64,000 bases of DNA from Fundidesulfovibrio soli. Its GTDB lineage: Bacteria; Desulfobacterota; Desulfovibrionia; Desulfovibrionales; Desulfovibrionaceae. Within the stretch, counting starts at the first letter, position 1. Each line of letters starts with the position of its first letter. Shown in pieces: positions 10,230 through 18,416 of this stretch. The position numbers and the translations under genes were made by a program. Below the pieces are notes generated by a model that was given only the letters and a program-made list of their open reading frames with translations, did no database searches and was not told the origin of the DNA. The stretch spans positions 80,364 to 144,363 of the forward strand of contig NZ_JAKZKW010000008.1 in NCBI RefSeq assembly GCF_022808695.1. The letters run 5' to 3'.

Positions 10230-11844
10230 ATGGCAACGCCTCACGCCGCCGCTCCCCACAGGAAAATCGCCTGGGCCACAGCCCTGATCTTTCTCATTTT
10301 TCTATACGCCGAGGGCGCTTGCCGCCTGCTGGACCACATCCAGGCGGGCGGACGCGGATCGCCAGAGGACGCGGTGGGAATCCGGCACGAGCTCCTCGGC
10401 ACCCGCCTGAATCCCGGGGCGGCCACACCCTCGGTCACGATCAATTCGCTCGGATTCCGGGGGCCGGAAATCCTGCCGTCGCGGACGCCGGGCCGCCCCA
10501 GGATCGCCTGCCTCGGCAGCTCCTTCACCTTCGGACAGAATGCCGCCTTGGGACGCCACCGCCTACCCCGGCGCCCTGGCGGAGCTGCTCGGCGCCGCCA
10601 CGGGCGGGCAGGTGGAGGTGATCAACGCGGGGGTCCCGGCTCATACAAGCCTCCAGTTCCTGCTGCGGCTCCAGGAGGAGATCATCCCGCTCTCGCCGGA
10701 CCTCGTCCTGCTGGGAGACGGGTTCGACAACATTCTCCTCGCCGCGAGCCTGGCGCAGCATCCCTGGCTGGATCTGCCCGAGCGCCGCGATCTGGCGGAC
10801 GCCGCGCACAGGCTGTACCTCCTGGACGAACTGACCACGCCGCTTCTGCGGCTCTCCTCGGTCCGCAAGCTGCGGGACGCCTCCCGGAGGCTCTTTCCCG
10901 GGCCTGTCTGGCACGCGCCCGCATCTGCCGAGGCGATGTGGCGCTACGGGCTGGAGAAATACGTGGCGCACACGTCCCTGACCGTCGAGACCCTGCTGCG
11001 CGCGGGGATCATGCCGGTACTGGTGAACTTCCCGGTGCTTCAGGCCAGGGGGAGCATTTTCAATCTGTCGGCCGACAAAGTGGCCATGCTCGAATTCATC
11101 CGCGGCGAGCTGAACGATGCGAACAGGGCGCTCGCCAGCCGCTCCGGTGTTCCGCTTGTGGACGCCTCCGCCGAGATGGCGGGATACCTCGCCGACCCAT
11201 GCGGGCAGTTCGCCCTGTTCAGCGATTACATCCACTTCTCCAACCAGGGGTACGTCCAACTGGCCGACGTCCTTGCGCGGGGAATTCTCGCGAATCCCGC
11301 CTGCCGCCAGGCCCTCGGCATCACGAGAACCCCGGACGCCGGCTCCATGGAAGCCCGCTACCGCGAGGTGCGGCGGGCCATAGCCTCCATCGCCCCCGCA
11401 TCGGGGTTCGTCACCCGCCCCGCACGGTCCGACGCGGCGAAGCCGTCGTTCGCGAACGTGAAGCCGGGCGATGCGGACCAGAAAGGGTGGCGGCCCTACG
11501 AGGCCAAGGATGCGGCGCTGCCCGCGACCATCGGCATGGCCCCCCCGGAAGGCGGATGGTCCGGCGGCTGTCTGCTGTTCTATCCCCGTGGCTCCTCGCC
11601 CCAGGGCCGGGTGGAGGTGCGCGCCGTGGACGGCGAGGGTTCGTTCCGGCCGCTGGCGGTTTACAGCCCGGCCACCCGAGCGGGAGCATGGACCAACGTG
11701 GGGGACCGGCACTTGATCGACCTCCCCGAGGAGGTTCGCGGCCAGCGGATCGAGGTCGTCCTGATTGGGGACGGCGTGCAGGTCTGGGGCGACGCCGGGG
11801 GCGTTCTCTTCGAGCCTGACGCCGTCGGCAAGCTCGACCCGTGA
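10230..11844 (+). pseudogene. SGNH/GDSL-family hydrolase, frameshifted
   Basis: One membrane-anchored SGNH-type hydrolase split over two frames. The first part (from ATG 10230, M-A-T-P-H) has a transmembrane helix IAWATALIFLIFLYAEG and block I text IACLGSSFTFGQN. After about position 10548 the similarity continues one frame over as WDATAYPGALAELLG and runs to 11844. It includes INAGVPAHTSLQFLLRLQ, LVLLGDGFDN and the catalytic Asp-His block SDYIHFSNQGYVQLAD. Removing one T at 10548/10549 restores NAAWDATAYPG. The C-terminal 150 residues form an extra beta-rich region. Either a real disruption or a sequencing error. Related enzymes act on acyl or polysaccharide esters. Confidence 0.75.
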
Positions 11845-11875
11845 CCCGCGCGGTGGCAGGCCGAGAAGCGATGCG

Positions 11876-11913
11876 GGGTTCCAAGGGGTTGAAGTCCCCT
11901 GGGCCACCGAAGG
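11876..11913 (+). repeat. Interspersed palindromic repeat, copy R1d
   Basis: GGGTTCCAAGGGGTTGAAG, a short stem partner CCCCTGG, and the tail CCACCGAAGGC (two changes from the family tail). It lies between the end of the SGNH pseudogene and fold-back element B. Confidence 0.6.
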
Positions 11914-11932
11914 CGCTGCCTTTGTCTCGGCT

Positions 11933-12015
11933 CCAGGCGTGGCCTCTCCAAGGCCGAACTGCCCGCTGTATTTGAAGAACATCCGCCAGTTCGGCCCTGG
12001 AGAGGCCGCGCCTGG
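11933..12015 (-). repeat. Fold-back element B (long hairpin, conserved loop)
   Basis: An 83-nt inverted repeat with 29-nt arms (11933-11961 and 11987-12015) that pair except for two positions (one G-T wobble, one A-C). The 25-nt loop, read on the minus strand, contains ATGTTCTTCAAATACAGCGG, identical over 20 nt to the loop of element C at 36207. The arms are unrelated to those of A and C. Located between convergent genes (SGNH pseudogene and chrA), where it could also work as a bidirectional terminator. Confidence 0.8.
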
Positions 12016-12084
12016 ACCCGCTACGGCTCACAGCGTCCGCAACGCGGCAAACATGCAAGGCGCTCTCTCCCCGGAAATTACCGC

Positions 12085-13458
12085 CTAGAACAGCAGCAGC
12101 GCCGCGACCCCTCCCGCGATCACCACCACGAGCATGTCCACCTTCAGGGCCAGGGCCGCCACGGCGACCGCGCCCAGCAGCACTCGGGCCGGGCTCCAGT
12201 GCGTGGCCAGGGCGAACATGCCCGCCGTGTAGCCAAGCAGCCCCACGAAGCAGCAGTTGACGCCCATGCTGGCCCGCTGGAAGCGCACCGAAGCCTTGAG
12301 ACGCTCATGGTAGGGGTCGGCCAGCATGAGCAGCACGAAGGAGGGCGAGAACATGGCCAGCGTGGCCGCCACCGCCCCGGGCAGCCCGAAGAGCATGTAG
12401 CCCAGGAATGTGGAGGTGATGCTGATGGGTCCAGGCGTCACCTGGCCCAGGGCGATGCCGTCCATGAAGGTCTTGGCGTCCATCCAGCCGCGCACGTCCA
12501 CGATCTCGTGGAGCATCAGCGGCAGGGAGGAGAACCCGCCGTTGAAGGCCACCACGTTGATGCGCAGCATCAGCTCCGTGAGGCTGAACAGCCTGGGGTC
12601 CAGCAGGTGGAGCAGGCCGAGTCCGGCCAGCAGGGCCGCGCAATAGGCCAGCATGGGCCTGACGTGGGAGGGCGCGGGCGCGCTCCCGACTTGCGGCAGG
12701 GCTGCGGGAGGCGAATCGCAGAAGACGACCATCCCGGCCAGGGCAAAGGCCACGATGATGCCGAAGGGGTTCACCCCGTAGGCCAGCAGGGCGCAGGCCA
12801 GCCCGGCCAGCAGCCAGTGCCGGGCGGTGCCAAGCAGGGCGCGGCCGAATCCGGCGCAGGCCACGGCCAGGATGGCCATGACCACGATCTGCAAGCCCTG
12901 GAACAGGGCCTGGAAGCTCTCCAGCGAGCGCGTGGCCCCGTAGGTGGCTGCCAGGCCGAGCATCATGAAGAAGGCCGGGAGCCCAAGCCCCACGTAGGCG
13001 GCCACGGCCCCGCGCAACCCGCCCGCCTTGAGACCCACGTAGGCGCCCATCTGCATGGCCGTGGCCCCGGGCAGGGACTGGCACAGGGTAAGCCCCTCCC
13101 GGAAGGTTCGCTCCGAAAGCCAATTGTTGCGCGTAACGGCCATGTCCCTGATAATGGCGATTATCGCCGGGCCGCCGAAGGCGGTGAGGCCCAGGCGCAG
13201 GAAGGCCCGGAAGATCTGTCCGGTTGTGCAGGGCCGGAGTTCGAAGCCCGGTTCTGGCCCCGGTTCGGGCTCTGCTCCGATCCCGGCCGCGCCCGCTGGC
13301 CCTGTCCCAGGGCCAGCTATCGGGCCAGTCCCAGGGTCAACCCCGGGCTCGGCCATGAACGTGGCGTCCGGCATGGACCCGGTTGCGGCCCCCGTCTTCG
13401 GCCCCTCATTCGGCCCGGCCTCGGGCGGCAAGCCTGGCTGCACGGTTGGCGGGCTCAC
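12085..13458 (-). CDS. chrA: Chromate transporter ChrA, two-domain type
   Basis: A 457-residue CHR-superfamily membrane protein of the long, bidomain type. The first chromate_transp domain (about 80-250) has RLGLTAFGGPAII and LPGATAMQMGAYVG. The second (about 285-455) has NVVAFNGGFSSLPLM and GQVTPGPISITSTFLGY. Family members export chromate by proton-driven efflux. The start is a GTG overlapping the padR stop (GTGA), which supports an unusual N-terminal extension of about 75 residues rich in Pro, Gly and Ala (e.g. GPIAGPGTGPAGAAG) before the first helix. Cotranscribed with padR. Confidence 0.87.
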   Translation of the reverse strand: MSPPTVQPGLPPEAGPNEGPKTGAATGSMPDATFMAEPGVDPGTGPIAGPGTGPAGAAGIGAEPEPGPEPGFELRPCTTGQIFRAFLRLGLTAFGGPAIIAIIRDMAVTRNNWLSERTFREGLTLCQSLPGATAMQMGAYVGLKAGGLRGAVAAYVGLGLPAFFMMLGLAATYGATRSLESFQALFQGLQIVVMAILAVACAGFGRALLGTARHWLLAGLACALLAYGVNPFGIIVAFALAGMVVFCDSPPAALPQVGSAPAPSHVRPMLAYCAALLAGLGLLHLLDPRLFSLTELMLRINVVAFNGGFSSLPLMLHEIVDVRGWMDAKTFMDGIALGQVTPGPISITSTFLGYMLFGLPGAVAATLAMFSPSFVLLMLADPYHERLKASVRFQRASMGVNCCFVGLLGYTAGMFALATHWSPARVLLGAVAVAALALKVDMLVVVIAGGVAALLLF

Positions 13459-13820
13459 TGCTTTGCTCCGGCTTCGTCGGGCTCCGGCGGGGAGAGGCGT
13501 TCATAGGCCTCCAGGAACACCGACAGGATGCGCATGCGCGTCTCGATGTCGCCCTTCCAGAATGCCAGCCGCTCCCAGCCCAGCGGCGTCAGGCGGTAGA
13601 CCTTGCGGGGCGGTCCGGACTGGCCCGTGTCCCAGCCGGAGGCGATCTCGCCGTCGCGCTCCAGCTTCTGCAAGGCGCGGTACACGGCCCCGGTGTCGGC
13701 CTTGAACACCGGGAGCTTGTGCAGCAGGGCGTCGTGTACGGCGGCCCCGTGGCTGGGGGCCTCGGCCAGGGCCAGGAGCACGAAGGCGTTGAGGTGCCTG
13801 TATTGCTTGCGTTTTTCCAT
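13455..13820 (-). CDS. PadR-family transcriptional regulator
   Basis: A 121-residue winged-helix repressor of the PadR family. The N-terminal wHTH has FVLLALAEAPSHGAAVHDAL, VYRALQKLERDGEIAS and the wing PPRKVYRLTPLG. The C-terminal helices WKGDIETRMRILSVFLEAYERL are for dimerisation. First gene of the padR-chrA operon, overlapping chrA by GTGA. A perfect palindrome 12 nt upstream of its start is the likely autoregulatory operator. The related ChrB regulators of chromate operons belong to another family, so whether chromate is the inducer is unknown. Confidence 0.88.
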   Translation of the reverse strand: MEKRKQYRHLNAFVLLALAEAPSHGAAVHDALLHKLPVFKADTGAVYRALQKLERDGEIASGWDTGQSGPPRKVYRLTPLGWERLAFWKGDIETRMRILSVFLEAYERLSPPEPDEAGAKQ

Positions 13821-13831
13821 GGGAGCCTCGC

Positions 13832-13850
13832 ATACTGTTTTTAACAGTAT
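13832..13850. promoter_or_regulatory. Palindromic operator candidate for PadR
   Basis: ATACTGTT-TTT-AACAGTAT is a perfect inverted repeat with 8-bp arms. It lies in the 92-nt divergent space between padR-chrA and the fumarylacetoacetase-family gene. A looser AACAGTGTAATGT follows at 13860-13872. The AT-rich palindrome stands out in a GC-rich background and could control both directions. Confidence 0.6.
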
Positions 13851-13912
13851 AGTGCTATGAACAGTGTAATGTCAAAAACAGAATGCGGCCCGGGCCGCAA
13901 GGAGGATACGTC

Positions 13913-14767
13913 ATGCGTCTGGCCATGATCAGCCGGGAGGGCCGCACGGGCCTGGCACTGTGCAAGGATGGGGAAATGCGGGCGTTCTTCGAGGGCGACC
14001 AGGACTATCCCGGCAATCTGGAGGAGCTGCTGGCCACCGGGGCGGACCTGCGGGCCGTGGGCGCGCTGCTGGAGAAGGCCCCGGTGGTGGACGAATCAGG
14101 TGTGCGCTGGCTGCCGCCGGTGCGGCGGCCCGGCAAGATCGTCTGCGTGGGGCTCAACTACCGCGACCACTCCAAGGAGACCGGCTACGACATGCCGGAC
14201 TACCCCACACTGTTCCTGCGCTTCACCACCACGCTGGTGGGGCATGGCGAGCCCATCGTGCGCCCTGCCGTCTCCACCCAACTGGACTACGAGGGCGAGC
14301 TGGCCGTGGTGATCGGCCGCAAGGGGCACGCCATACCCAAGGAGGTGGCCCTGGAGCACGTGGCCGGGTACTCGCTGTTCAACGACGCCTCCATCAGGGA
14401 CTACCAGTTCCGCACCCCGCAGTGGACCGTGGGCAAGAATTTCGACGGCACCGGCCCCTTCGGCCCGTGGCTGGTCACGCCGGAGGAGCTGCCGCCGGGC
14501 TGCGCGGGGCTGGGCATCCAGACTCGGCTCAACGGCAAGGTGATGCAGAAGGCCTCCATCGACGACATGATGTTCGACGTGGCCTCCCTGGTCTCCATCA
14601 TCAGCGAGGTGGCCACCCTGGAGCCGGGCGACGTGATCGTCACCGGGACCCCGGCGGGCATCGGCTTCGCGCGCGACCCCAAGGTGTTCATGGCCCCGGG
14701 GGACGTCTGCGAGGTGGAGGTGGAGGGCGTGGGCGTGCTCAGGAACGGCGTGGCCGACGCGGTATAG
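13913..14767 (+). CDS. Fumarylacetoacetate hydrolase family protein
   Basis: A 284-residue protein with a small N-terminal region and a C-terminal FAH catalytic domain (about 75-280). Metal-binding and catalytic text is visible: VGLNYRDHSKETG, LDYEGELAVVIGRKG (acidic metal ligands), GYSLFNDASIRDYQ, KNFDGTGPFGPW and VTGTPAGIGF. Relatives act as acylpyruvases, 2-hydroxyhepta-2,4-diene-1,7-dioate isomerases or oxaloacetate tautomerases; the substrate here is undetermined. The ATG at 13913 follows AAGGAGG by 7 nt. Divergent from padR-chrA across a shared operator-like palindrome. Confidence 0.88.
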   Translation: MRLAMISREGRTGLALCKDGEMRAFFEGDQDYPGNLEELLATGADLRAVGALLEKAPVVDESGVRWLPPVRRPGKIVCVGLNYRDHSKETGYDMPDYPTLFLRFTTTLVGHGEPIVRPAVSTQLDYEGELAVVIGRKGHAIPKEVALEHVAGYSLFNDASIRDYQFRTPQWTVGKNFDGTGPFGPWLVTPEELPPGCAGLGIQTRLNGKVMQKASIDDMMFDVASLVSIISEVATLEPGDVIVTGTPAGIGFARDPKVFMAPGDVCEVEVEGVGVLRNGVADAV

Positions 14768-14774
14768 CGGGGGA

Positions 14775-15341
14775 TCAGCCAGGGAGCGGCGCGGCCAGCC
14801 TCTGCAGCAGCGCAGCCAGGGCACGGTAGAGGGGGGAGCGCCCGGCCTCGCCCAGGCGCAGACCGTAGGCCCCGGCCCAGGGGGCGATGCGTTCGGCGTG
14901 GAAGGCCCGGGCCGTGGCATGCAGGGCTGCCGCGCCTGCCGCATCATCGTCGGCGCAGCGCAGCAGGGCGCTCACGAAGGCAAGCTCGAAGCCGAGGTGG
15001 TCAGGGTGGGGGATGGCCCGCCAGAGCGGGTCCATGTCCAGGCGGGCCGGTTCGAACCCTGCGGCCTCGTAGGCCTGCCGCGCACTCCAGGCGGCCTCCC
15101 CGCCCAGGCGGCCCTCCCGAAAGACGGACTCCAGGGGCGGCAGGTAGCGCCCGGAGCGCGGCGAGAAGAACAGGTCGCTCCAGTCCTCCAGGGCCAGGGG
15201 CAGGGCGTCCGGCTCCAGCATGGGCTCGGCCAGGCAGGGCAGGGCGAGGCTGGCGGCCTCCAGCAGCCCGTGGCTCGGGCGCTTAAGCAGCAGGGCCGCG
15301 CCCGCGTCGAACAGCCGGGCCAGCCCGGCGGCGTCCTCCAT
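14775..15341 (-). CDS. TorD-like molybdoenzyme maturation chaperone
   Basis: A 188-residue helical protein of the TorD/DmsD/NarJ family. Family-like features are the region DLFFSPRSGRYLPPLESVF and the helix PDHLGFELAFVSALL followed by FHAERIAPWAGAYG. Such chaperones bind the Tat signal of a molybdopterin enzyme and guide cofactor insertion. It begins three nucleotides after the ttrA stop codon, so the client is almost certainly the adjacent TtrA-like enzyme. AGGAG abuts the ATG closely, so expression may depend on coupling to ttrA. Confidence 0.8.
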   Translation of the reverse strand: MEDAAGLARLFDAGAALLLKRPSHGLLEAASLALPCLAEPMLEPDALPLALEDWSDLFFSPRSGRYLPPLESVFREGRLGGEAAWSARQAYEAAGFEPARLDMDPLWRAIPHPDHLGFELAFVSALLRCADDDAAGAAALHATARAFHAERIAPWAGAYGLRLGEAGRSPLYRALAALLQRLAAPLPG

Positions 15342-15344
15342 CTC

Positions 15345-18300
15345 CTACAGCTTCACGATGCGCGCGGGCAGGGCGTTGCGGGCGTTGGCCCCCACCGCGA
15401 TGTCGCCGAGCGTGGAGAAGCCCTTGCGGAAGGGGTCCTTGAGGCCAAGCAGGTTGGAGGCCGCGCCCGCGCCGCGCAGGGGGCTGGCGGGCAGGGTCTT
15501 GGCCCCGAAGCTCATTTCCTTGGCTCCCAGCGCCCAGTGCCCGTAGCCGTGCTCCACCGCCACCACGCCCTCCATCACGCCCCGGCGCACGGTGACGCGC
15601 GCTTCCACGGAGCCGTCCGGGGTCTCCAGGCGCACCCTGTCGCCCGTGCGCAGGCCCAGGCGGGCGGCGTCGGCCTCGCACACGGCCACCTCGCTCTCGG
15701 GCCGGATGGCGTGCAGCCGCTTGGAACCCACGGCACCGGCGGCCATCAGCTGGGACTTGGTGGAGACGATGGAGAAGGGCCACTTCTCCTCGGGGTAGAC
15801 GGCGCGCACCGGGGTGCCCTCGCAGAAGGCCGGTTCGATCCAGGCGGCCGTGCCCTTGAGGCGCTTGCCGGTCATGGAGTTGATGGCGCGGGACACGTTC
15901 TCGTTCCAGATCTGGACGGGCTTCTCCCACCTGGAGGCCAGCAGTTCGCCCTGCCAGCCCTTCTCCACCGGCTCGAAGCGCCCGCCCCGGCAGTACACGC
16001 TGGCGGCCTTGGCCGCCTCCTCCGGGGTGAGCACGCGGGCCAGGCTCTCGGCCAGCTTGGACACGCCGCTGGCGTCCATGTCCTCCTGGGCGGCGTCGGC
16101 CACGGGCTTGCCGTCGAAGGCCATGTTGGCCACGGCGCGGTGGTACCAGTCCTCCGGCCGCTCCAGGGGGTGCTTGCCGCCCTGGGCGTCGGCGATGGCT
16201 TCAGGGCCGAAGCCGGGCAGCCCCAGGCGCTTGGCCAGGGTGATCAGGAAGCTCTCCATGCATACGGGGTCGCCCGCAGGCGTGCGGGCCACGGGGGACT
16301 TCACACAGGGCCAGGCCACGCTGGAGACCTTTGAGAGCGGCCCGGCCCAGGGCGTGGCGCAGCCGAAACCCTCGTACAGGGCCACGTCGGGCACCACGTA
16401 ATCGCACAGGGCGGCCGTCTCGGTCATGAAGGCGTCCACGCAGACCATCAGCGGGATGCGCTTGGGGTCCTTGATCTGCCCGGCGCTGGTGTTCATCAGC
16501 CCGGCCTGCCCGTAGACCGGGTTGCTGGCCCAGAAGAGCATGGCCTTGAGCGGGTAGGGGTAGGCGCTCAGCGCCGAGGGCAGGTACTCCGACTGCACGG
16601 AGTTGGAGAACGGGTACCAGGGGGCCCTGGCCGGGTAGGGCTTGGCGCCTGACTCCACCAGCCGCTTGAACTCGCTGGTCTTCTCGTAGGGGAAGCCCTG
16701 GCGGGAGAGGCGCACTCCCCCCGGCTTGGCCTTGCCCGGGAAGTCGGCCAGGTTGTAGCGCGGGCCGGGGCCGAAATCCTTGTACTTGCCGCCGCCCACG
16801 CCCGTGCCGCCCTTGCGGTTCAGGTTGCCCGCCAGGGCGTTGAGCAGGGCCACGGCGTAGGCGGTGTAGAATCCGCCCGCGTGCATGGTGCCGCCGTGGC
16901 AGTCGGCCACGGCGGTGCGCCCGTTGGCCGCGAACTCGTCGGCCAGGCGCACGATGTCCGCCTGGGGCACGCCGCAGGCCTTGGCGTATTCGGCCAGCGT
17001 CTTGGACTGGGCCTCCTCCAGGAGCAGCTGCAGCGCGGTCTTCACCGCCACGGTGCGGGCCGGGGTGGCCACGGAGCCGCTGAAGAAGATGGAGCAGGGG
17101 CCTTGGGCCTGATCGTGGGCCACCATGTCGCCCGTGGCCACGTCGCGGGCCAGCAGGGCGTTCTCGGCGGCCTCGGGGCTCAGCTCGCGGGCGCGCAGGA
17201 ACTGGCCGAAGTCCTTGGCGGCGGGATCGGCCACCACCAGATGCGCGGCGTTGGTCCAGGCGGCCTCGCCCGCGTTTTTGGCGGCCAGCGGCCCGGCGCA
17301 TGCCAGGTGCCCGGCCTGGTAGCCGCGCGTCTCCAGGATGCGGCGGATCATGCCCATGACCAGCGCGCCGTCCGTGCCCGGGCGCACCGGCACCCATTCG
17401 GTGCGCTCGCCGCAGCAGGCGTTGTCGGAGTTGGTGAGCACCGGGTCCACCACCACCAGCCTCGGGCCGCCCTCGGCGCGGGCGCGGGCCGCGTGGGCAG
17501 CCTGGTACATGAAGGGGTTGCCCGCGTTGGCAGGGGCCGAGCCCACGGAGAGGTAGAAGGTGCAGTTGGCGTAGTCGGGCTTGAGGTGCGGATACTCCTG
17601 GAAGTCGCCCAGCATGGCCGCGTAGCCCGCGCGCATGGTCAGCCCGCAGTTGCCCTGGTGGTTGGCGATGTTGATGGTGCCGAAGGAGCCCGCGGCGAAG
17701 CGCTGGAAGAACTGCATGCGCCCGTTGGCGTAGCCGAAGATGCAGGCCAGCTGGTTGGCGCGGCTGCCCAGTTCCGGGGAGGCCGGGTCGATGGGCTTGC
17801 CGTCCAGCAGGGCGGCCAGGCCCTCCACCTGGCCTTCGCCGAAGAGGTCGCCGCCCGCGGAGATTTCCTCCACCAGGCGCTCCAGGGTGATGGGCTCCCA
17901 CTTGCCGGAGCCGCGCGGCCCCAAGCGCTTGAGCGGGGTGAGCACGCGGTAGGGGTCCTTGAGCTTGTCCAGCACGGCGTTGCCCCGGCCGCAGGCCGTG
18001 GCCCGCTGCGAAAGCCCCGAGCCCTGGTGGGCGGAGAGGGCGCGCACGGTGTCGGCCAGGGATGCCTCGTAGGGCGCGGGGGGCTGGGCGGCCAGGGGGT
18101 GGTAGGGGTTGCCGGAGACGCGCAAAACGCTCCCGAAGACATTGTCCATGCGCACGCGCACCCCGCAGATGGAGGTGCAGCCCAGGCAGATGCTGCCCGC
18201 CAGATACTGCTGGCGGTTGAAGGTCACTTCGCCGGTGGCCTTGTCCACCGTGGCCTCGGGTTCCAGGTGCGGCCAGTTGTTACGTTGCTTGGCCGGGTCA

Positions 18301-18416
18301 GACTGGACCGGATATAAAAGCATGGCCCGGAGCGTGGGCTTGTAGCCCGAGGCGAACACGGAGAGCGCGGCCCCAGCGCCAAGGCCCTTGAGGACGGTGC
18401 GGCGGTCGATGCTCAT
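15345..18416 (-). CDS. ttrA: Tetrathionate reductase-type molybdopterin catalytic subunit
   Basis: A 1023-residue Mo-bis-MGD enzyme of the DMSO reductase superfamily, close in length and sequence to Salmonella TtrA. Evidence: Tat signal DRRTVLKGLGAGAALS; [4Fe-4S] ligands C77, C80, C84 (CLGCTSIC) and C142 (ATACGRG); likely Mo ligand Cys257 in GNCGLTMRAG. TtrA-typical segments are GEGKW-like GSGKWEPI, GGDLFGEG, AHLVVADP, GKYKDFGPGPRYN, YPARAPWYPF and SAYPYPLKAMLFWASNP. The reaction is reduction of tetrathionate to thiosulfate outside the membrane. Order B-C-A with ATGA overlaps matches ttrBCA. Another polysulfur or arsenic-type substrate cannot be excluded. Confidence 0.85.
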   Translation of the reverse strand: MSIDRRTVLKGLGAGAALSVFASGYKPTLRAMLLYPVQSDPAKQRNNWPHLEPEATVDKATGEVTFNRQQYLAGSICLGCTSICGVRVRMDNVFGSVLRVSGNPYHPLAAQPPAPYEASLADTVRALSAHQGSGLSQRATACGRGNAVLDKLKDPYRVLTPLKRLGPRGSGKWEPITLERLVEEISAGGDLFGEGQVEGLAALLDGKPIDPASPELGSRANQLACIFGYANGRMQFFQRFAAGSFGTINIANHQGNCGLTMRAGYAAMLGDFQEYPHLKPDYANCTFYLSVGSAPANAGNPFMYQAAHAARARAEGGPRLVVVDPVLTNSDNACCGERTEWVPVRPGTDGALVMGMIRRILETRGYQAGHLACAGPLAAKNAGEAAWTNAAHLVVADPAAKDFGQFLRARELSPEAAENALLARDVATGDMVAHDQAQGPCSIFFSGSVATPARTVAVKTALQLLLEEAQSKTLAEYAKACGVPQADIVRLADEFAANGRTAVADCHGGTMHAGGFYTAYAVALLNALAGNLNRKGGTGVGGGKYKDFGPGPRYNLADFPGKAKPGGVRLSRQGFPYEKTSEFKRLVESGAKPYPARAPWYPFSNSVQSEYLPSALSAYPYPLKAMLFWASNPVYGQAGLMNTSAGQIKDPKRIPLMVCVDAFMTETAALCDYVVPDVALYEGFGCATPWAGPLSKVSSVAWPCVKSPVARTPAGDPVCMESFLITLAKRLGLPGFGPEAIADAQGGKHPLERPEDWYHRAVANMAFDGKPVADAAQEDMDASGVSKLAESLARVLTPEEAAKAASVYCRGGRFEPVEKGWQGELLASRWEKPVQIWNENVSRAINSMTGKRLKGTAAWIEPAFCEGTPVRAVYPEEKWPFSIVSTKSQLMAAGAVGSKRLHAIRPESEVAVCEADAARLGLRTGDRVRLETPDGSVEARVTVRRGVMEGVVAVEHGYGHWALGAKEMSFGAKTLPASPLRGAGAASNLLGLKDPFRKGFSTLGDIAVGANARNALPARIVKL

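Noticed and set aside
10002..12015. Reading the fold-back elements as retron msr/msd loci
   Set aside because: No reverse transcriptase is encoded anywhere in the window, and the loop/arm layout does not match a retron I can name.
11765..12088. Short open frames through fold-back element B (both strands)
   Set aside because: They have no ribosome site, cross inverted-repeat DNA and lack codon bias; treated as by-products of the repeat.
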